Assembly (NCBI GenBank): GCA_910585735.1 | Contig: CAJUEU010000009.1 | Location: 1-55,359, forward strand | Length of the DNA stretch: 55,359 bases | Direction: 5' to 3' | Origin: an uncultured Oscillospiraceae bacterium | GTDB lineage: Bacteria; Bacillota; Clostridia; Oscillospirales; Oscillospiraceae | In this document: piece after piece, positions 1 through 9,586 of the stretch | How the letters are laid out: each line of letters opens with the position of its first letter | How positions within the stretch are numbered: the stretch's first letter is position 1 | Translations under genes and position numbers: made by a program | The notes under the pieces: model-generated | Seen by the model: only the letters and a program-made list of their open reading frames with translations | Databases searched by the model: none | Told to the model about the DNA's origin: nothing

Positions 1-997
1 GGCAGATCTTGGTGGCCAGGGTCATGGCCTCCATCTGGTCGTGGGTGACGTAGACAAAGGTGGAGCCGGTCTCCAGGTGAAGCCGCTGAAGCTCGGAGCG
101 CATCTCCAGGCGCAGCTTGGCGTCCAGGTTGGAGAGGGGTTCGTCCATGAAGAGGACACTGGGCTCGGGAGCCAGGGTCCGGGCGATGGCCACCCGCTGC
201 TGTTGGCCGCCTGAGAGCTCGGCGGGGTAGCGGTCCATGAACATGCCGATCTTCACGATCCGGGCGACCCGGCGCACCGAGAGGTCGATCTCCTCTTTTG
301 TCAGCTTTCGGACGCTTTTTACCGGCTGGCCGTTTTTCAGGCAGGTGTAGTCGGGGGCAAAGGTCATGCCCTCGCTCTGGCACTTCTGCTCCGCGGCGGC
401 CAGGGCTTTCTCCAGCTCAGAGAGCTTGGCCTTGGCCACGGTGGCGGGCTCCATGGACTCGTGGAGCTTATAGCCCATGAGCTCCTTGGCGGTGTAGATG
501 GAGATCTCGTAACGGTCAATAAGCTTAATGAGGGCTTTGTTCTCGTCAAGCTTGCCCTTCTTGTCCACACACTCCTGCACGGTCTTTACCACGTCGTCGG
601 GACGCTGGAGGGCACGGATCAGGGCGGCGGTCTTCCGGGCCTCAAAGTCGATCTGGGGCAGTTCCTCCTTCACATTGGAAAGGCCGAAGGAGATGTTTTG
701 ATAGACCGTCATGTTGGGCCACAGGGCGTAGTTTTGGAAGAGGAAGCCCACCTTCCGCTTGTTGGGGGGCACGTTGATGCCGGCCTCCGAGTCGTAGACC
801 ACCCGGTCCCCGATGGTGATCCTGCCCGAGGTGGGGGTCTCCAATCCGGCGATCATGCGCAGGGTGGTGGTCTTGCCGCAGCCCGAGGGGCCCAGAAGGG
901 TCACAAAGGCGTTGTCCTCAATGACCAGGTTCAGATCGTCTACTCCATAAAATTTATCCCAGCGCTTGGTCACGTGGGTCAGTTCGATTTTCGGCAT
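1..997 (-). CDS. ABC transporter ATP-binding protein (partial, cut by left edge)
   Basis: ATPase of the PotA/UgpC/FbpC class that would energise the import system encoded just upstream (permease at 1002-2825, lipoprotein at 2971-4380). It starts at 997 behind GGAGG, 4 bases after the permease stop. Walker A (GPSGCGKTT) is near residue 40, the Q-loop (FQNYALWPN) near 87, the signature LSGGQQQR near 260, then Walker B (VLFMDEP) and the switch His (VTHDQ). The Q-loop-to-signature distance is about 170 residues against roughly 50 in the family, so about 120 extra charged residues sit in the helical subdomain. The 3' end, with any regulatory domain, is outside the window. The substrate cannot be read from the sequence. 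Confidence 0.9.
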   Translation of the reverse strand, partial: MPKIELTHVTKRWDKFYGVDDLNLVIEDNAFVTLLGPSGCGKTTTLRMIAGLETPTSGRITIGDRVVYDSEAGINVPPNKRKVGFLFQNYALWPNMTVYQNISFGLSNVKEELPQIDFEARKTAALIRALQRPDDVVKTVQECVDKKGKLDENKALIKLIDRYEISIYTAKELMGYKLHESMEPATVAKAKLSELEKALAAAEQKCQSEGMTFAPDYTCLKNGQPVKSVRKLTKEEIDLSVRRVARIVKIGMFMDRYPAELSGGQQQRVAIARTLAPEPSVLFMDEPLSNLDAKLRLEMRSELQRLHLETGSTFVYVTHDQMEAMTLATKIC

Positions 998-1001
998 AGT
1001 A

Positions 1002-2825
1002 TTAACCTCCTATCCCTTCGTCCAGGCTGGCGCCTGTCAGCTTGTTGACCAGGGTGTTGAAAACCAGAATGGTGATGATGAGGATCAGGTTGATGCCGCT
1101 GGAGAAGGCGTAGAGGCCCATCTCATCAAAGTAATCCAGGGTAGTGGAAAGGATGAAGCCCTGGGTGCACAGCAGCAGGAAGAGGGAGAGCTCCCGCAGG
1201 CAGGTCATGAAGGGGAGCATAAAGCCCGAGATGATGGAAGACTTTTGGATGGGAATGATGATCCGGGTCATCCGTTTGATCCAGGGCACATTCTGGATGA
1301 TGGCCGCCTCCTCGATCTCTCCTGAAAGCTGGAGCATGGAGTTCAGGGCGGTCCGGCTGGCAAAGGGAATGTACTTGATGGTGCCCACGATGATAAGGGC
1401 GGTGTAGGTGTTGAACAGGTTGATGCTCCCCTGGGAAAAGAGGATAAAGAAGGCTGCGCCCACGGCGATGGAGGGCATCAGATAGGGAAGGAAGGCCATG
1501 TTGTAAACGTAGTTGGCCCACCGTCCTCGTCGGTTTTTGCTTACGGCGTAGCCGATGAGAGTGCCGATGGTGCCCGCCAGCAGGGCGCAGGCGATACTGA
1601 CCAGCATAGTGCCCTTAAAGGCCTTCCATATCGTCTCGTTGTGGAGAATACCCTTCTGGCCGTACATGCCGTTCTCGCTGACATTCTCGTCTGTGACCCA
1701 CCATTTGGTGGTCAGGTTGTCGGGATTGCCCGTGTAGAGGAAGGAGTAGTCCCCGGGGTTGGGCAGGAAGGTCTCAAAGGTAAAGGAAACGATGGGGAAA
1801 ATGGAGGTGAAAAAGGTCACCACCACCAGGGCCAGGGCTACGATGTATTTGCCCAGCTTGCCCAAATTTACCTTGGAGATCTGGCCAGACTTGCCGGTGA
1901 CGGTGGTATAGCTTTTGCGGCTTTTCAGGCTCATTTGGTTCATCAGCATGATGACCACGCCGAAGATCATCATAATGATGGCCAAAATACTGGCCTCGCC
2001 GGTATATTTCGAATTCATGGAGACGTACTTGGTGGAGAGGGTGGTCAGGCCCAGATAGTGGGGCACCGGGTAGGAGCCCATGGCCGAGCCAAAGACCAGC
2101 AAAATGGTGGAGAGAATGGCGGGCTTTACCATGGGCAGAGTCACCCGGAAAGCGATCTTCCACCGGGGGGTATCCAGAATGGTGGCTGCCTCCTCCAGGT
2201 TGGCGTCCATGTTGCGGAAAATGCCGCCGATAAGGATATAGGCGAAGGGGGCGTAGTGGAGCCCCAGCACCATGAGACTGGGGAAAAGTCCCTTACACCA
2301 CCACAAGGGCATGTTGATCCCGAAGAGGGAGGCCAGCAGGCCGTTGGAGGTGCCGGTGACGGCGTTGGAGTTGAAGAGGTTCTGCCACACTACAGCCAAA
2401 GTCCATTGGGGCATGATGTAGGGGAAAATAAAAATGGAGCTGATGTACTTCCGCCAGGCCATGTTGGTGCGGGTCACCAGGAAGGCGACGATGCCGCCAA
2501 AGAGGATGGCCACGATACAGGTGCCCACCGCCAGCAGCACGGTGTTCCATAGGGGGGTCCACAGGTTGGTCTTGGCCATGCGGCTGGTAAAAAGGTCGAT
2601 GTAGTTTACCACGGTGTAGCCTGTTGCCTGCCCGGTAAGGTGCTGGTCGATGGTGCCCGGATGGATGGAGAAGGTGTCCTTTAAAATGGCCACGATGGGA
2701 GCGATGGTAGTGACGGTGACCACAATGCCGAAAAGGAGCAGGATCACATTGTAGGGCTGAGAAAAATAGGTTTTCAGCTTGTTGCGGAAAATGGCCCAGC
2801 GGTTGGGGCCTATGCGTTCATTCAT
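1002..2825 (-). CDS. ABC transporter permease, fused two-domain (FbpB/AfuB type)
   Basis: 607-residue inner-membrane protein containing two BPD-type permease halves in one chain, as in iron(III), thiamine or phosphonate-type importers. Each half has several hydrophobic helices and an EAA-type loop (LEEAATILDTPRWK in the first half, IEEAAIIQNVPWIK in the second) that docks the ATPase. A soluble stretch of roughly 70 residues around position 340-410 separates the halves. It starts at 2825 behind GGAAGGAG and lies between the lipoprotein gene and the ATPase gene on the same strand, so the three form one transport operon. Iron is only one of several possible substrates for this fold; I see nothing that decides it. 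Confidence 0.88.
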   Translation of the reverse strand: MNERIGPNRWAIFRNKLKTYFSQPYNVILLLFGIVVTVTTIAPIVAILKDTFSIHPGTIDQHLTGQATGYTVVNYIDLFTSRMAKTNLWTPLWNTVLLAVGTCIVAILFGGIVAFLVTRTNMAWRKYISSIFIFPYIMPQWTLAVVWQNLFNSNAVTGTSNGLLASLFGINMPLWWCKGLFPSLMVLGLHYAPFAYILIGGIFRNMDANLEEAATILDTPRWKIAFRVTLPMVKPAILSTILLVFGSAMGSYPVPHYLGLTTLSTKYVSMNSKYTGEASILAIIMMIFGVVIMLMNQMSLKSRKSYTTVTGKSGQISKVNLGKLGKYIVALALVVVTFFTSIFPIVSFTFETFLPNPGDYSFLYTGNPDNLTTKWWVTDENVSENGMYGQKGILHNETIWKAFKGTMLVSIACALLAGTIGTLIGYAVSKNRRGRWANYVYNMAFLPYLMPSIAVGAAFFILFSQGSINLFNTYTALIIVGTIKYIPFASRTALNSMLQLSGEIEEAAIIQNVPWIKRMTRIIIPIQKSSIISGFMLPFMTCLRELSLFLLLCTQGFILSTTLDYFDEMGLYAFSSGINLILIITILVFNTLVNKLTGASLDEGIGG

Positions 2826-2869
2826 AGTAACGCTCCTTCCTCAAGGCAATGCCCGGATCATTTTTGAAA

Positions 2870-2905
2870 GGCGCCCTTGGCCCGGCGAACCGTTCCAAGG
2901 GCGCC
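2870..2905 (-). other. Intergenic stem-loop between lipoprotein and permease genes
   Basis: An 11-bp perfect inverted repeat (GGCGCCCTTGG at 2870-2880, CCAAGGGCGCC at 2895-2905) with a 14-base loop. It lies in the 145-base gap between the binding-protein and permease genes and is not followed by a U-run on the minus strand. It is therefore more likely a partial terminator or mRNA 3'-end stabiliser that lets the binding protein be made in excess. Confidence 0.6.
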
Positions 2906-2970
2906 AATATTGCGGCTTATTCCAGTCAGGCCTTGAAAATCAGCGGGAGGGAGATTCCTCCCTTTGGATT

Positions 2971-4380
2971 TTAGCCGGCGCTGTACTTGGTCAGCATCTC
3001 GATCCAGGAGCCCACGGTAAAGGCCACGCTGGCGCAGTACTCGGGATCCTCCAGGACCAGCTTACCGTCGGTGGTCCACCACTGGTAGCCACGGTCATTC
3101 TTGCACTCGAACTCCACGGTGGTGCCGTCCTCGGACATGCCGCCCTTGGAGTGGCCGTACTTGGCCTCGGTGCCCTCGGCCACGGTGGGGTTGGCGGAGT
3201 AACCGCCCATGTCCTTGCCCCAAGCGGAGAAACCGTCCACGGTGCAGGTCATGTAGTAGATGAAGGCGCAGGCGGTCCAGGGCAGGGGAGAGTTGTCGGT
3301 GACGAACAGGTAGTGGCAGTAGCCGTAGCCGCCGATGCCCTGATAGCCCTCGTTATAAGCCGCTACGTTGATGTTGTTGACGCTGACGGAGCTGGACTCC
3401 TCCACGCTGCGGAGCTTGGAGTAAACCAGCAGACCAAACTGGTCTGTGGCGGATTTGTCAACCAAGGTGTTGCAGATGGGGCCGTCGTCGGTCTGGGCGT
3501 TGTAGGACTCCACCCACAGCTTGATCCAGGCCAGAGCATACTTGCCGTTCTCGCCCAGACCCAGGTCGGCGGCGTCGGAAGCCATGGCGTCGATGGTGGT
3601 CTTGAACTGGCTCTGCTTGTCGGCAGGAAGGGCCTCAAAGGCCTCCTTCAGCCAAGTGGCATAATCCTCGCGGGTGAGCATGTAAAGGAAGTTCTTGCCC
3701 ACGATCTCGGAGTCGATGTCCATGAATAGGCCGTGCTCACCCTCGGCCACAAAGTCCCAGCAGTTGGTGTAGGTCTTGGAGCCCTGGTTGTTGTACATAA
3801 AGACCTTGTTCAGGGTCTGGAGGGGCAGGTAGCCGGTGACCGCATCGGCGGTGGTGCCGTTGGCCTCGGCCCAGGCCTTGGGGATAAAGGTGTCCAGAAC
3901 GCCGGTCTGAACCATCTTGCTCTCGATCTGGTTGCCGTCCTGAATGAGGGTCATGGCGAAGGTGCCGGTGTCCTTCAGGCCGTCAGCGGTGAGCTGGTCG
4001 AAGATCTTGTTGTTCTTGGGCTGCTGCCACTCATACTCCAGAGTATAGCTGGAGTCGATGGCCTGGAGAGCCTCGATGAAGAGGGGGAGAGCCGACTTGC
4101 CGCGGCTGGAGTTGCCCACGCCGTAGAAGGTCTTGCCCTTGGACTCCTCAATGGCCTTCTGGGCCAGCTCTTCCCAGGTCATGCCCTCGGCCTCCTTGAT
4201 GATCTGCTGCACGGCGGTCAGATTCTCAACGGGGGGATTCTCGGGCTTTTGGGTCTCTTGGTTGCCCACAGGGGAATTGTCGGGCGTTGGGGTGGGATCG
4301 GGATCCTTTTTGCCGCAGCCGGCAAAGATACCCACGATCATGGCAAGGGACAGGGTCAGTGCGAGTAAGCGCTTTTTCAT
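2971..4380 (-). CDS. Extracellular solute-binding lipoprotein
   Basis: 469-residue substrate-binding protein of the importer encoded downstream on this strand. The start at 4380 (MKKRLLALTL) is preferred to an upstream in-frame ATG because AGGAGG sits 9 bases before it and it gives a proper lipoprotein signal. The signal has Lys/Arg at residues 2-4, a hydrophobic core, and lipobox FAGC with the acylated Cys at residue 22. A Pro/Thr/Glu/Asn-rich linker (about residues 25-50) follows, then a periplasmic-binding fold. Residue patterns do not identify the ligand. Attached to the outer face of the membrane by inference from the lipobox. Confidence 0.88.
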   Translation of the reverse strand: MKKRLLALTLSLAMIVGIFAGCGKKDPDPTPTPDNSPVGNQETQKPENPPVENLTAVQQIIKEAEGMTWEELAQKAIEESKGKTFYGVGNSSRGKSALPLFIEALQAIDSSYTLEYEWQQPKNNKIFDQLTADGLKDTGTFAMTLIQDGNQIESKMVQTGVLDTFIPKAWAEANGTTADAVTGYLPLQTLNKVFMYNNQGSKTYTNCWDFVAEGEHGLFMDIDSEIVGKNFLYMLTREDYATWLKEAFEALPADKQSQFKTTIDAMASDAADLGLGENGKYALAWIKLWVESYNAQTDDGPICNTLVDKSATDQFGLLVYSKLRSVEESSSVSVNNINVAAYNEGYQGIGGYGYCHYLFVTDNSPLPWTACAFIYYMTCTVDGFSAWGKDMGGYSANPTVAEGTEAKYGHSKGGMSEDGTTVEFECKNDRGYQWWTTDGKLVLEDPEYCASVAFTVGSWIEMLTKYSAG

Positions 4381-4836
4381 ATTTGTGTCCTCCTTTTTTA
4401 TTTGTGGTGCAAATTTGACGGGCCTGGAGCATTTTGTGGAAACCGACAAAACAGAGAAGAGTTTCCACCACTGGTATAATCATATTCTATAAAAAACAGG
4501 AAAGAATATCCACTGGACAAAACTGCTGTTATTTGAGAAATATCCACTTTTTAAGCAGAATACACAGGAGAGGTGCGGGATATAAAGTCCTTATTGTGGA
4601 AAAGAACAACAAAGCCTTTGGAGAGGGAGACGAGCCAAAGCCGCCCGGGAACCCTTGCGTAAGAGGCGTGGGGGAAATTTTTCCTTGCAAAAGGCTTCGG
4701 AATGTATTATAATGTTACTTCAAGATGTTAAAGGGGAAAAGAAACGGAGCCGAAGCGGTTTTGACTGCGCCGGCGGCAAAGCGGAACGAAGTGATATCAT
4801 TATATAAGGTAGATCGCTTTTTAAGGAGGGGATAAT
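4381..4836. other. Divergent intergenic region, 456 bases
   Basis: AT-rich spacer between the leftward transport operon and the rightward peptidase gene. It holds the peptidase promoter listed separately. A leftward promoter for the lipoprotein gene is expected here but I could not pick a convincing -35/-10 pair; AT-rich patches lie around 4470-4495. A weak Spo0A-box-like word (ACCGACAAAA) is at 4441-4451. No gene seen. Confidence 0.5.
4685..4713 (+). promoter_or_regulatory. Sigma-A promoter for the oligoendopeptidase gene
   Basis: TTGCAA (4685-4690), a 17-base spacer, and TATAAT (4708-4713). Transcription would begin near 4720, leaving a leader of about 115 bases before the start at 4837. 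Confidence 0.75.
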
Positions 4837-6543
4837 ATGGTCAAGTTTAAGGAAATGAAGTATCAACGGCCCGACCCTGAGGCGCTGAAGGCCGCCCTGG
4901 CGGCTTTGGTGGAAAAGCTGAAGGGAGCGGAGAGCTATGCCGAGGCCAAGGCCGTCTTTCTGGAGAAAGAGGCTCAGGTGAAGCGCATCCAGACCCAGAG
5001 CACCCTGGCCAGCGTCCGCCATTCCATCGACACCCGGGATGAATTCTATGACGCCGAGAGCAAATTCTGGAACGCTACCTACCCTGAGCTTCAGGAGTAC
5101 ACCCAGGCCTGGACCGCCGCCATGCTGGACTCCCCCTTCCGCAAGGATTTTGAGGCGGAGTACGGGGACCTGATGTTCGTCAACGCCGAGATCGAGCTGA
5201 AAACCTTTGATCCCAAGATCATTCCCCAGCTCCAGAAGGAGAACGAGCTGACCCAGGAGTACGAGAAGCTGCTGGCCTCGGCGCAGATCCCCTTTGAGGG
5301 CAAGGTCTATACCCTGAGCCAGCTCACCCCCTTCAAGACCGGGGCGGACGACGCCAAGCGCCTGGCGGCCTGGAAGGCCGAGGGACAGTGGTACAAGGAC
5401 AACCAACAGGAACTGGACCGGCTGTATGACGAGCTCACCCATCTTCGGGACGAGATGGGTAAGGCCCTGGGCTATGAGGGGTACACCACCCTGGGATATT
5501 ACCGTATGGGCCGGAACTGTTATGACAAGAACGACGTGGAGAAGTTCCGCGCCGCCGTGCAAAAGTACCTGGTCCCCGTGGCCGACAAGATCTACCGCCA
5601 GCAGGCCCAGCGTCTGGGAGTGGCCTACCCCCTCTCCTTCGCCGATGCCGCCCTGGAGTTCAGGACCGGCAACCCCCGGCCTGTGGGGACCCCCGACGAT
5701 ATTCTGAAGGCCGGCCGGGACTTCTATGACGAGCTCTCTCCCGAGACCAGCGAATTTTTCCGCACCATGCTGGAGGGAGAGCTGCTGGATGTGCTTTCCA
5801 CCGAAGGGAAACAGTCGGGCGGCTACTGTACCTCCATCCCCGACTATAACGTACCCTTCATCTTCGCCAACTTCAACGGCACCCAGGGGGATGTGGAGGT
5901 AGTGACCCACGAGGCGGGCCACGCCTTTGCCGCCTGGATGAACCGGGACCGGGTCCCTATGGAGTATGTTTGGCCCGGCATGGAGGCTTGTGAGGTCCAC
6001 TCCATGTCCATGGAGTTCTTTGGGGAGAGCCATGCCGAAGGCTTCTTCGGCCCGGACGCCCGGAAGTTCCTCTATAGCCATCTGGCCGGGGCCATCACCT
6101 TTATCCCTTACGGCACCATGGTGGACCACTTCCAGCACGAGGTCTACGCCCATCCTGAGATGACCCCCAGGGAGCGCCACGACACCTGGAAGAGGCTGCT
6201 GGGAGTGTATATGCCCTGGCTCAAGCTGGATGGGGACATCCCCTTCTATTCGGATGGAGAGGGCTGGCAGCGGCAGCACCACATCTATTCCAGTCCCTTC
6301 TATTATATTGACTACTGCCTAGCGCAGACGGTCGCCCTCCAGTTCTGGGCCCTGATCCAGAAGGACAAGAAGGACGCCTGGGAGCGCTATATGGCCTACA
6401 CCAAGCAGGGAGGCAGCCGTGTGTTCACCGAGCTTCTCAAGAACGCCGGGCTGGAGAGTCCCTTTGAGGAGGCTTGCCTCCGCGGGGTGTGCGCCGCGGC
6501 GGACAAGACCCTGAGCGGGTTCGACCTGGGCGGGATCGAATAA
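4837..6543 (+). CDS. pepF: M3 family oligoendopeptidase
   Basis: 568-residue cytoplasmic zinc metallopeptidase that cleaves short peptides. The zinc motif HEAGH spans residues 358-362, and the third ligand glutamate lies about 25 residues on, in the EACEVHSMSMEFF region (E386). Late conserved Tyr/His residues (around YSDGEGWQRQHH) match the M3 fold. Length fits the M3 oligoendopeptidase class. The start at 4837 follows AAGGAGGGG by 6 bases. It stands alone under its own promoter. The peptide ABC importer downstream would supply its substrates, which is a reasonable functional link but not shown by an operon. Confidence 0.92.
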   Translation: MVKFKEMKYQRPDPEALKAALAALVEKLKGAESYAEAKAVFLEKEAQVKRIQTQSTLASVRHSIDTRDEFYDAESKFWNATYPELQEYTQAWTAAMLDSPFRKDFEAEYGDLMFVNAEIELKTFDPKIIPQLQKENELTQEYEKLLASAQIPFEGKVYTLSQLTPFKTGADDAKRLAAWKAEGQWYKDNQQELDRLYDELTHLRDEMGKALGYEGYTTLGYYRMGRNCYDKNDVEKFRAAVQKYLVPVADKIYRQQAQRLGVAYPLSFADAALEFRTGNPRPVGTPDDILKAGRDFYDELSPETSEFFRTMLEGELLDVLSTEGKQSGGYCTSIPDYNVPFIFANFNGTQGDVEVVTHEAGHAFAAWMNRDRVPMEYVWPGMEACEVHSMSMEFFGESHAEGFFGPDARKFLYSHLAGAITFIPYGTMVDHFQHEVYAHPEMTPRERHDTWKRLLGVYMPWLKLDGDIPFYSDGEGWQRQHHIYSSPFYYIDYCLAQTVALQFWALIQKDKKDAWERYMAYTKQGGSRVFTELLKNAGLESPFEEACLRGVCAAADKTLSGFDLGGIE

Positions 6544-6988
6544 CGGAAGGATAAGACTTTGACGGCCGGTCCGCGGGGCGGACTGGAGCTGTTTCAAGCG
6601 TAGCTTCCCACAATTTTTACCCCCCCGCTTGCAGAGTGAGAGGAAATTGACTTGCAACATTTTGTTGAAAAAATGCAAAATGTGCAACAGACAGAAACAC
6701 CCGCCTGCAGGATGAAAACGGTTGAAAACCGAGGATTTTTGAGGAAAGTTGTGCAAAAGCCACAAAAGGGAAAAAGGATGACGGGGAAATTTTGAAAAAT
6801 TGCAAGCCAATTTGTGCTTGATTGTTGCCCCGCCTTTGAGCTATAATATCTCATATATTTATTTCCTGCTTGCAAATGCAAGAGGGCGAAACTTGCGAAT
6901 GCATTTGGCCCTGGGCGGAAAGCCCACCCCACTTTGTGAACAGAGAGGGAGACCTCTGGTTCAAAAATATATTAGGAGGAAGAAAACA
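6544..6988 (+). promoter_or_regulatory. Intergenic region with promoter for the peptide-importer operon
   Basis: 445 bases without a gene. TTGATT (6818-6823), an 18-base spacer and TATAAT (6842-6847) form a good promoter; the leader to the start at 6989 would be about 135 bases. The region is unusually rich in TTGCAA/TGCAA words and contains a loose inverted repeat around 6648-6690. A short hairpin (GAGAGGGAGACCTCT) lies at about 6943-6957, before the ribosome site. Confidence 0.6.
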
Positions 6989-9499
6989 ATGAAAGGGAAG
7001 AAACTTGTTGCGATGCTTCTTGCTTCCGTTATGTGTGTTGGCCTTCTGGCCGGCTGCGGTCCCAAGGATGCTCCCAACGCCACACCGACCCCTGGTGGGG
7101 AGAACACTCAGCCCGTGGGAGCGAACTATGAAAAGGTGGAGTTCGACGATCAGAAGTACACATATCTGATGTCCGTGAGTATCCTGCCCGCCAACTGGAA
7201 CCCGCACACCTACCAGACGGCTGACGATGCTGTGCCTCTGGACTACATGACGGATAGCCTGTTTACCGCCGTGTACAACGATGCGCTGAATCCTGTGGAT
7301 GGAATGGATCCTTACATGGGCTACAAGCTCATCCCCGCCATGGCCGCCGATTACCCTGTGGACGTGACCGCCGAGGTGAAGGCTGCCCGTCCTGAGTTCA
7401 ACATCCCCGAGGCGGCCACCTCCGGCTACGCCTGGAGCGTGAAGCTTCGTGACGACCTGAAGTGGGACGATGGCACCCCCATTACCGCCCAGGACTTCGT
7501 GGACTCCCTGGAGCGCGTGCTCCGCGGCGAGCTGTTGAACTACCGGGCCGCCGACTACTATGACGGCTCTTATGTGGTGGCGAACGCCGACAAGTACTCC
7601 CTGCAGGGCACCACCTCCTTCAAGGGCCTGGGCATGACGGTGGCCGCCTACCTTGAGCAGGGCGGCAAGGTGGAGGACCTCTACATTGATGCCTACACCT
7701 TCTGGAACTGCGATGAGAGCTACACCGATGCCGATGGCAACCCCCTGAGCCAGTATGTTTCTGTTCTGGACGAGACCGTTTATGGCGAAGCTGTGGATGA
7801 CGCCTTCTCCGGCAAGGAGTTGTATGACGCCTACTTTGCTCCTGGCGCCGAGTACGAGAGCATGGCCGGCGATTACATGGGCACCATGGTTGAGTATGAG
7901 GCCGACTACCCCATGTCCAACGTGGGCCTCTACGTCAGTGGTGACAACGAGCTGACCTTTGTGTTCCGCAACGCTCTGGACGGATTCTACCTGATGACCT
8001 ACGGTATGTCTACCACCTATCTGGTGAAGACCGATCTGTACGACTCCTGCCTCACCGAGCGTGAGGGTGTGTGGTCCTCCAACTACAACTCCAGCGTGGA
8101 GACCTCCGCTTCCTGTGGCCCTTACAAGCTCAGCGACTTCCAGCGCGACAAGTCCATGCACCTCGTGAAGAACGAGAACTGGTACGGCTGGGACAGCGGC
8201 ATCTACACCTATGTGGATCCCTCTGACGGCAAGCAGTACGATATGTACCAGAGCACCGACATCGACATTCAGTATGTCCAGGAGGCCGCCACCAACAAGA
8301 CCATGTTCCTGGCCGGCCAGCTTATGACCTACGGCCTGCAGGCTGAGGACTTCGACCAGTACCGCAGCTCCGAGTTCTGCTACGCCATTCCCGGCCAGTC
8401 TGTGTTCGGTCTGGTTATGAATGGCTACATGAAGGTGCTCCAGGAGCGTGAGGCTGCCTCCGACTTCGACAAGAACACCACCGACCTGGAGATGATGAGC
8501 GTGGAGGCCTTCAAGAAGGCTCTGGCTGTCTCCATTGACCGTGACGACATGTGCGCTTCCGTGTCTCCCGCCCGTAGCGCCGGCTTCGGCCTCATTGGCA
8601 CCCGGTACGTTTACGATCCCGAGACCGGCGCCCTGTACCGTGATACCCCCCAGGCCAAGAAGGCCCTGTGCGATTTCTACTCCGTGGATCCCGCCAATTA
8701 CGGCGGAGACCTGGATAAGGCTGTGGCCGCCATCACCGGCTTTGATCCCGAGGCTGCCGTCGGCTTCTTCCAGCAGGCCTTTGAGGAGGGCATTGAGAAG
8801 GGCTACATCACCGATAACGACGGCGACGGCATCTCCGACCAGACCGTCACCATCCAGTATGCCCTGTCCGCCGAGGCCAGCGCTTTCATGGAGAAGACCT
8901 TGGCTTACCTGAACGAGTCCATCGGCAAGGCTGCCACCGGCACTCCCTTTGAGGGCAAGATCAAGTTTATCTTCTCCGCGGTCCTGGGCAACAAGTGGTC
9001 TGAGGCCATCCAGAACGGCACCGCCGACTGCGTGCTGGCCGGCTGGTCCGGCGCCACCATGGATCCCTTCGGCTTCGCCGACACCTGGACCGCCGACCGG
9101 TCCTACTGGACCAACTGGTTCGATTCCAAGGCCGTCTCCATGACCATGACCATCAAGGGCGAGGAGCTGACCATGTCCCTGCGCGATTGGGCCGAGTGCC
9201 TCAACGGCAACATGAAGACGGTCAACGGCAAGGAGTACAACTTTGGCTACGGTCAGGTGGACGTGGAGACCCGTCTGGACATTCTGGCCGAGTGCGAGAA
9301 GACCGTGATGGGCGCTTACGTGACCCTGCCCATGCTGGCCGACGGCTCCATGGCTCTGCTGAGCCAGCAGGTCTACTACGTGGTGGAGGAGTTTAGTCCC
9401 ATCATGATCCGTGGCGGCATCCAGTACCTGAAGTACAACTACAGCGATACTGAGTGGGCCGAGTACGTGGCTTCCCAGGGTGGTACCCTGCAGTACTGA
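6989..9499 (+). CDS. Peptide-type ABC transporter substrate-binding lipoprotein (SBP family 5)
   Basis: 836-residue lipoprotein that captures substrate for the DppBCDF-like permease and ATPases that follow. The start at 6989 has AGGAGG 8 bases upstream; longer in-frame starts lack a ribosome site and would hide the signal peptide. The lipobox LAGC puts the acylated Cys at residue 23. The protein is much longer than usual for family 5 (about 500-600 residues), with extra sequence in the first half. Late segments such as GWSGATMDPFGFADTW fit the family 5 fold. The ligand (oligopeptide or other) is not determined. Its mRNA 3' end carries two strong stem-loops before the permease gene. Confidence 0.88.
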   Translation: MKGKKLVAMLLASVMCVGLLAGCGPKDAPNATPTPGGENTQPVGANYEKVEFDDQKYTYLMSVSILPANWNPHTYQTADDAVPLDYMTDSLFTAVYNDALNPVDGMDPYMGYKLIPAMAADYPVDVTAEVKAARPEFNIPEAATSGYAWSVKLRDDLKWDDGTPITAQDFVDSLERVLRGELLNYRAADYYDGSYVVANADKYSLQGTTSFKGLGMTVAAYLEQGGKVEDLYIDAYTFWNCDESYTDADGNPLSQYVSVLDETVYGEAVDDAFSGKELYDAYFAPGAEYESMAGDYMGTMVEYEADYPMSNVGLYVSGDNELTFVFRNALDGFYLMTYGMSTTYLVKTDLYDSCLTEREGVWSSNYNSSVETSASCGPYKLSDFQRDKSMHLVKNENWYGWDSGIYTYVDPSDGKQYDMYQSTDIDIQYVQEAATNKTMFLAGQLMTYGLQAEDFDQYRSSEFCYAIPGQSVFGLVMNGYMKVLQEREAASDFDKNTTDLEMMSVEAFKKALAVSIDRDDMCASVSPARSAGFGLIGTRYVYDPETGALYRDTPQAKKALCDFYSVDPANYGGDLDKAVAAITGFDPEAAVGFFQQAFEEGIEKGYITDNDGDGISDQTVTIQYALSAEASAFMEKTLAYLNESIGKAATGTPFEGKIKFIFSAVLGNKWSEAIQNGTADCVLAGWSGATMDPFGFADTWTADRSYWTNWFDSKAVSMTMTIKGEELTMSLRDWAECLNGNMKTVNGKEYNFGYGQVDVETRLDILAECEKTVMGAYVTLPMLADGSMALLSQQVYYVVEEFSPIMIRGGIQYLKYNYSDTEWAEYVASQGGTLQY

Positions 9500-9539
9500 T
9501 CCTCACTGATCTGACTCCCCTGTAGCAAAACCCAGAGGC

Positions 9540-9577
9540 AGCAGGGGGGGCGAAATCCGCCCCCCCTACTGCTTTTA
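9540..9577 (+). terminator. Rho-independent terminator after the binding-protein gene
   Basis: A GC-rich hairpin, GGGGGGCG paired with CGCCCCCC around a short loop, flanked by GCAG and CTGC and followed by TTTTATT. It lies 40 bases after the stop at 9499. Because the permease genes follow without an obvious new promoter, it probably terminates only part of the transcripts. Confidence 0.65.
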
Positions 9578-9586
9578 TTCCTATGC

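Noticed and set aside
1002..4380. Iron(III) importer
   Set aside because: The permease class is also used for thiamine, phosphonates and other ligands; no Fur-like box or ligand residues seen, so substrate left open.
4434..4712. 92-residue frame upstream of pepF
   Set aside because: No ribosome site, overlaps the pepF promoter, and composition is non-coding.
4720..6282. 520-residue minus-strand frame opposite pepF
   Set aside because: Same artefact of codon bias; the plus-strand frame carries HEAGH and has a promoter and ribosome site.
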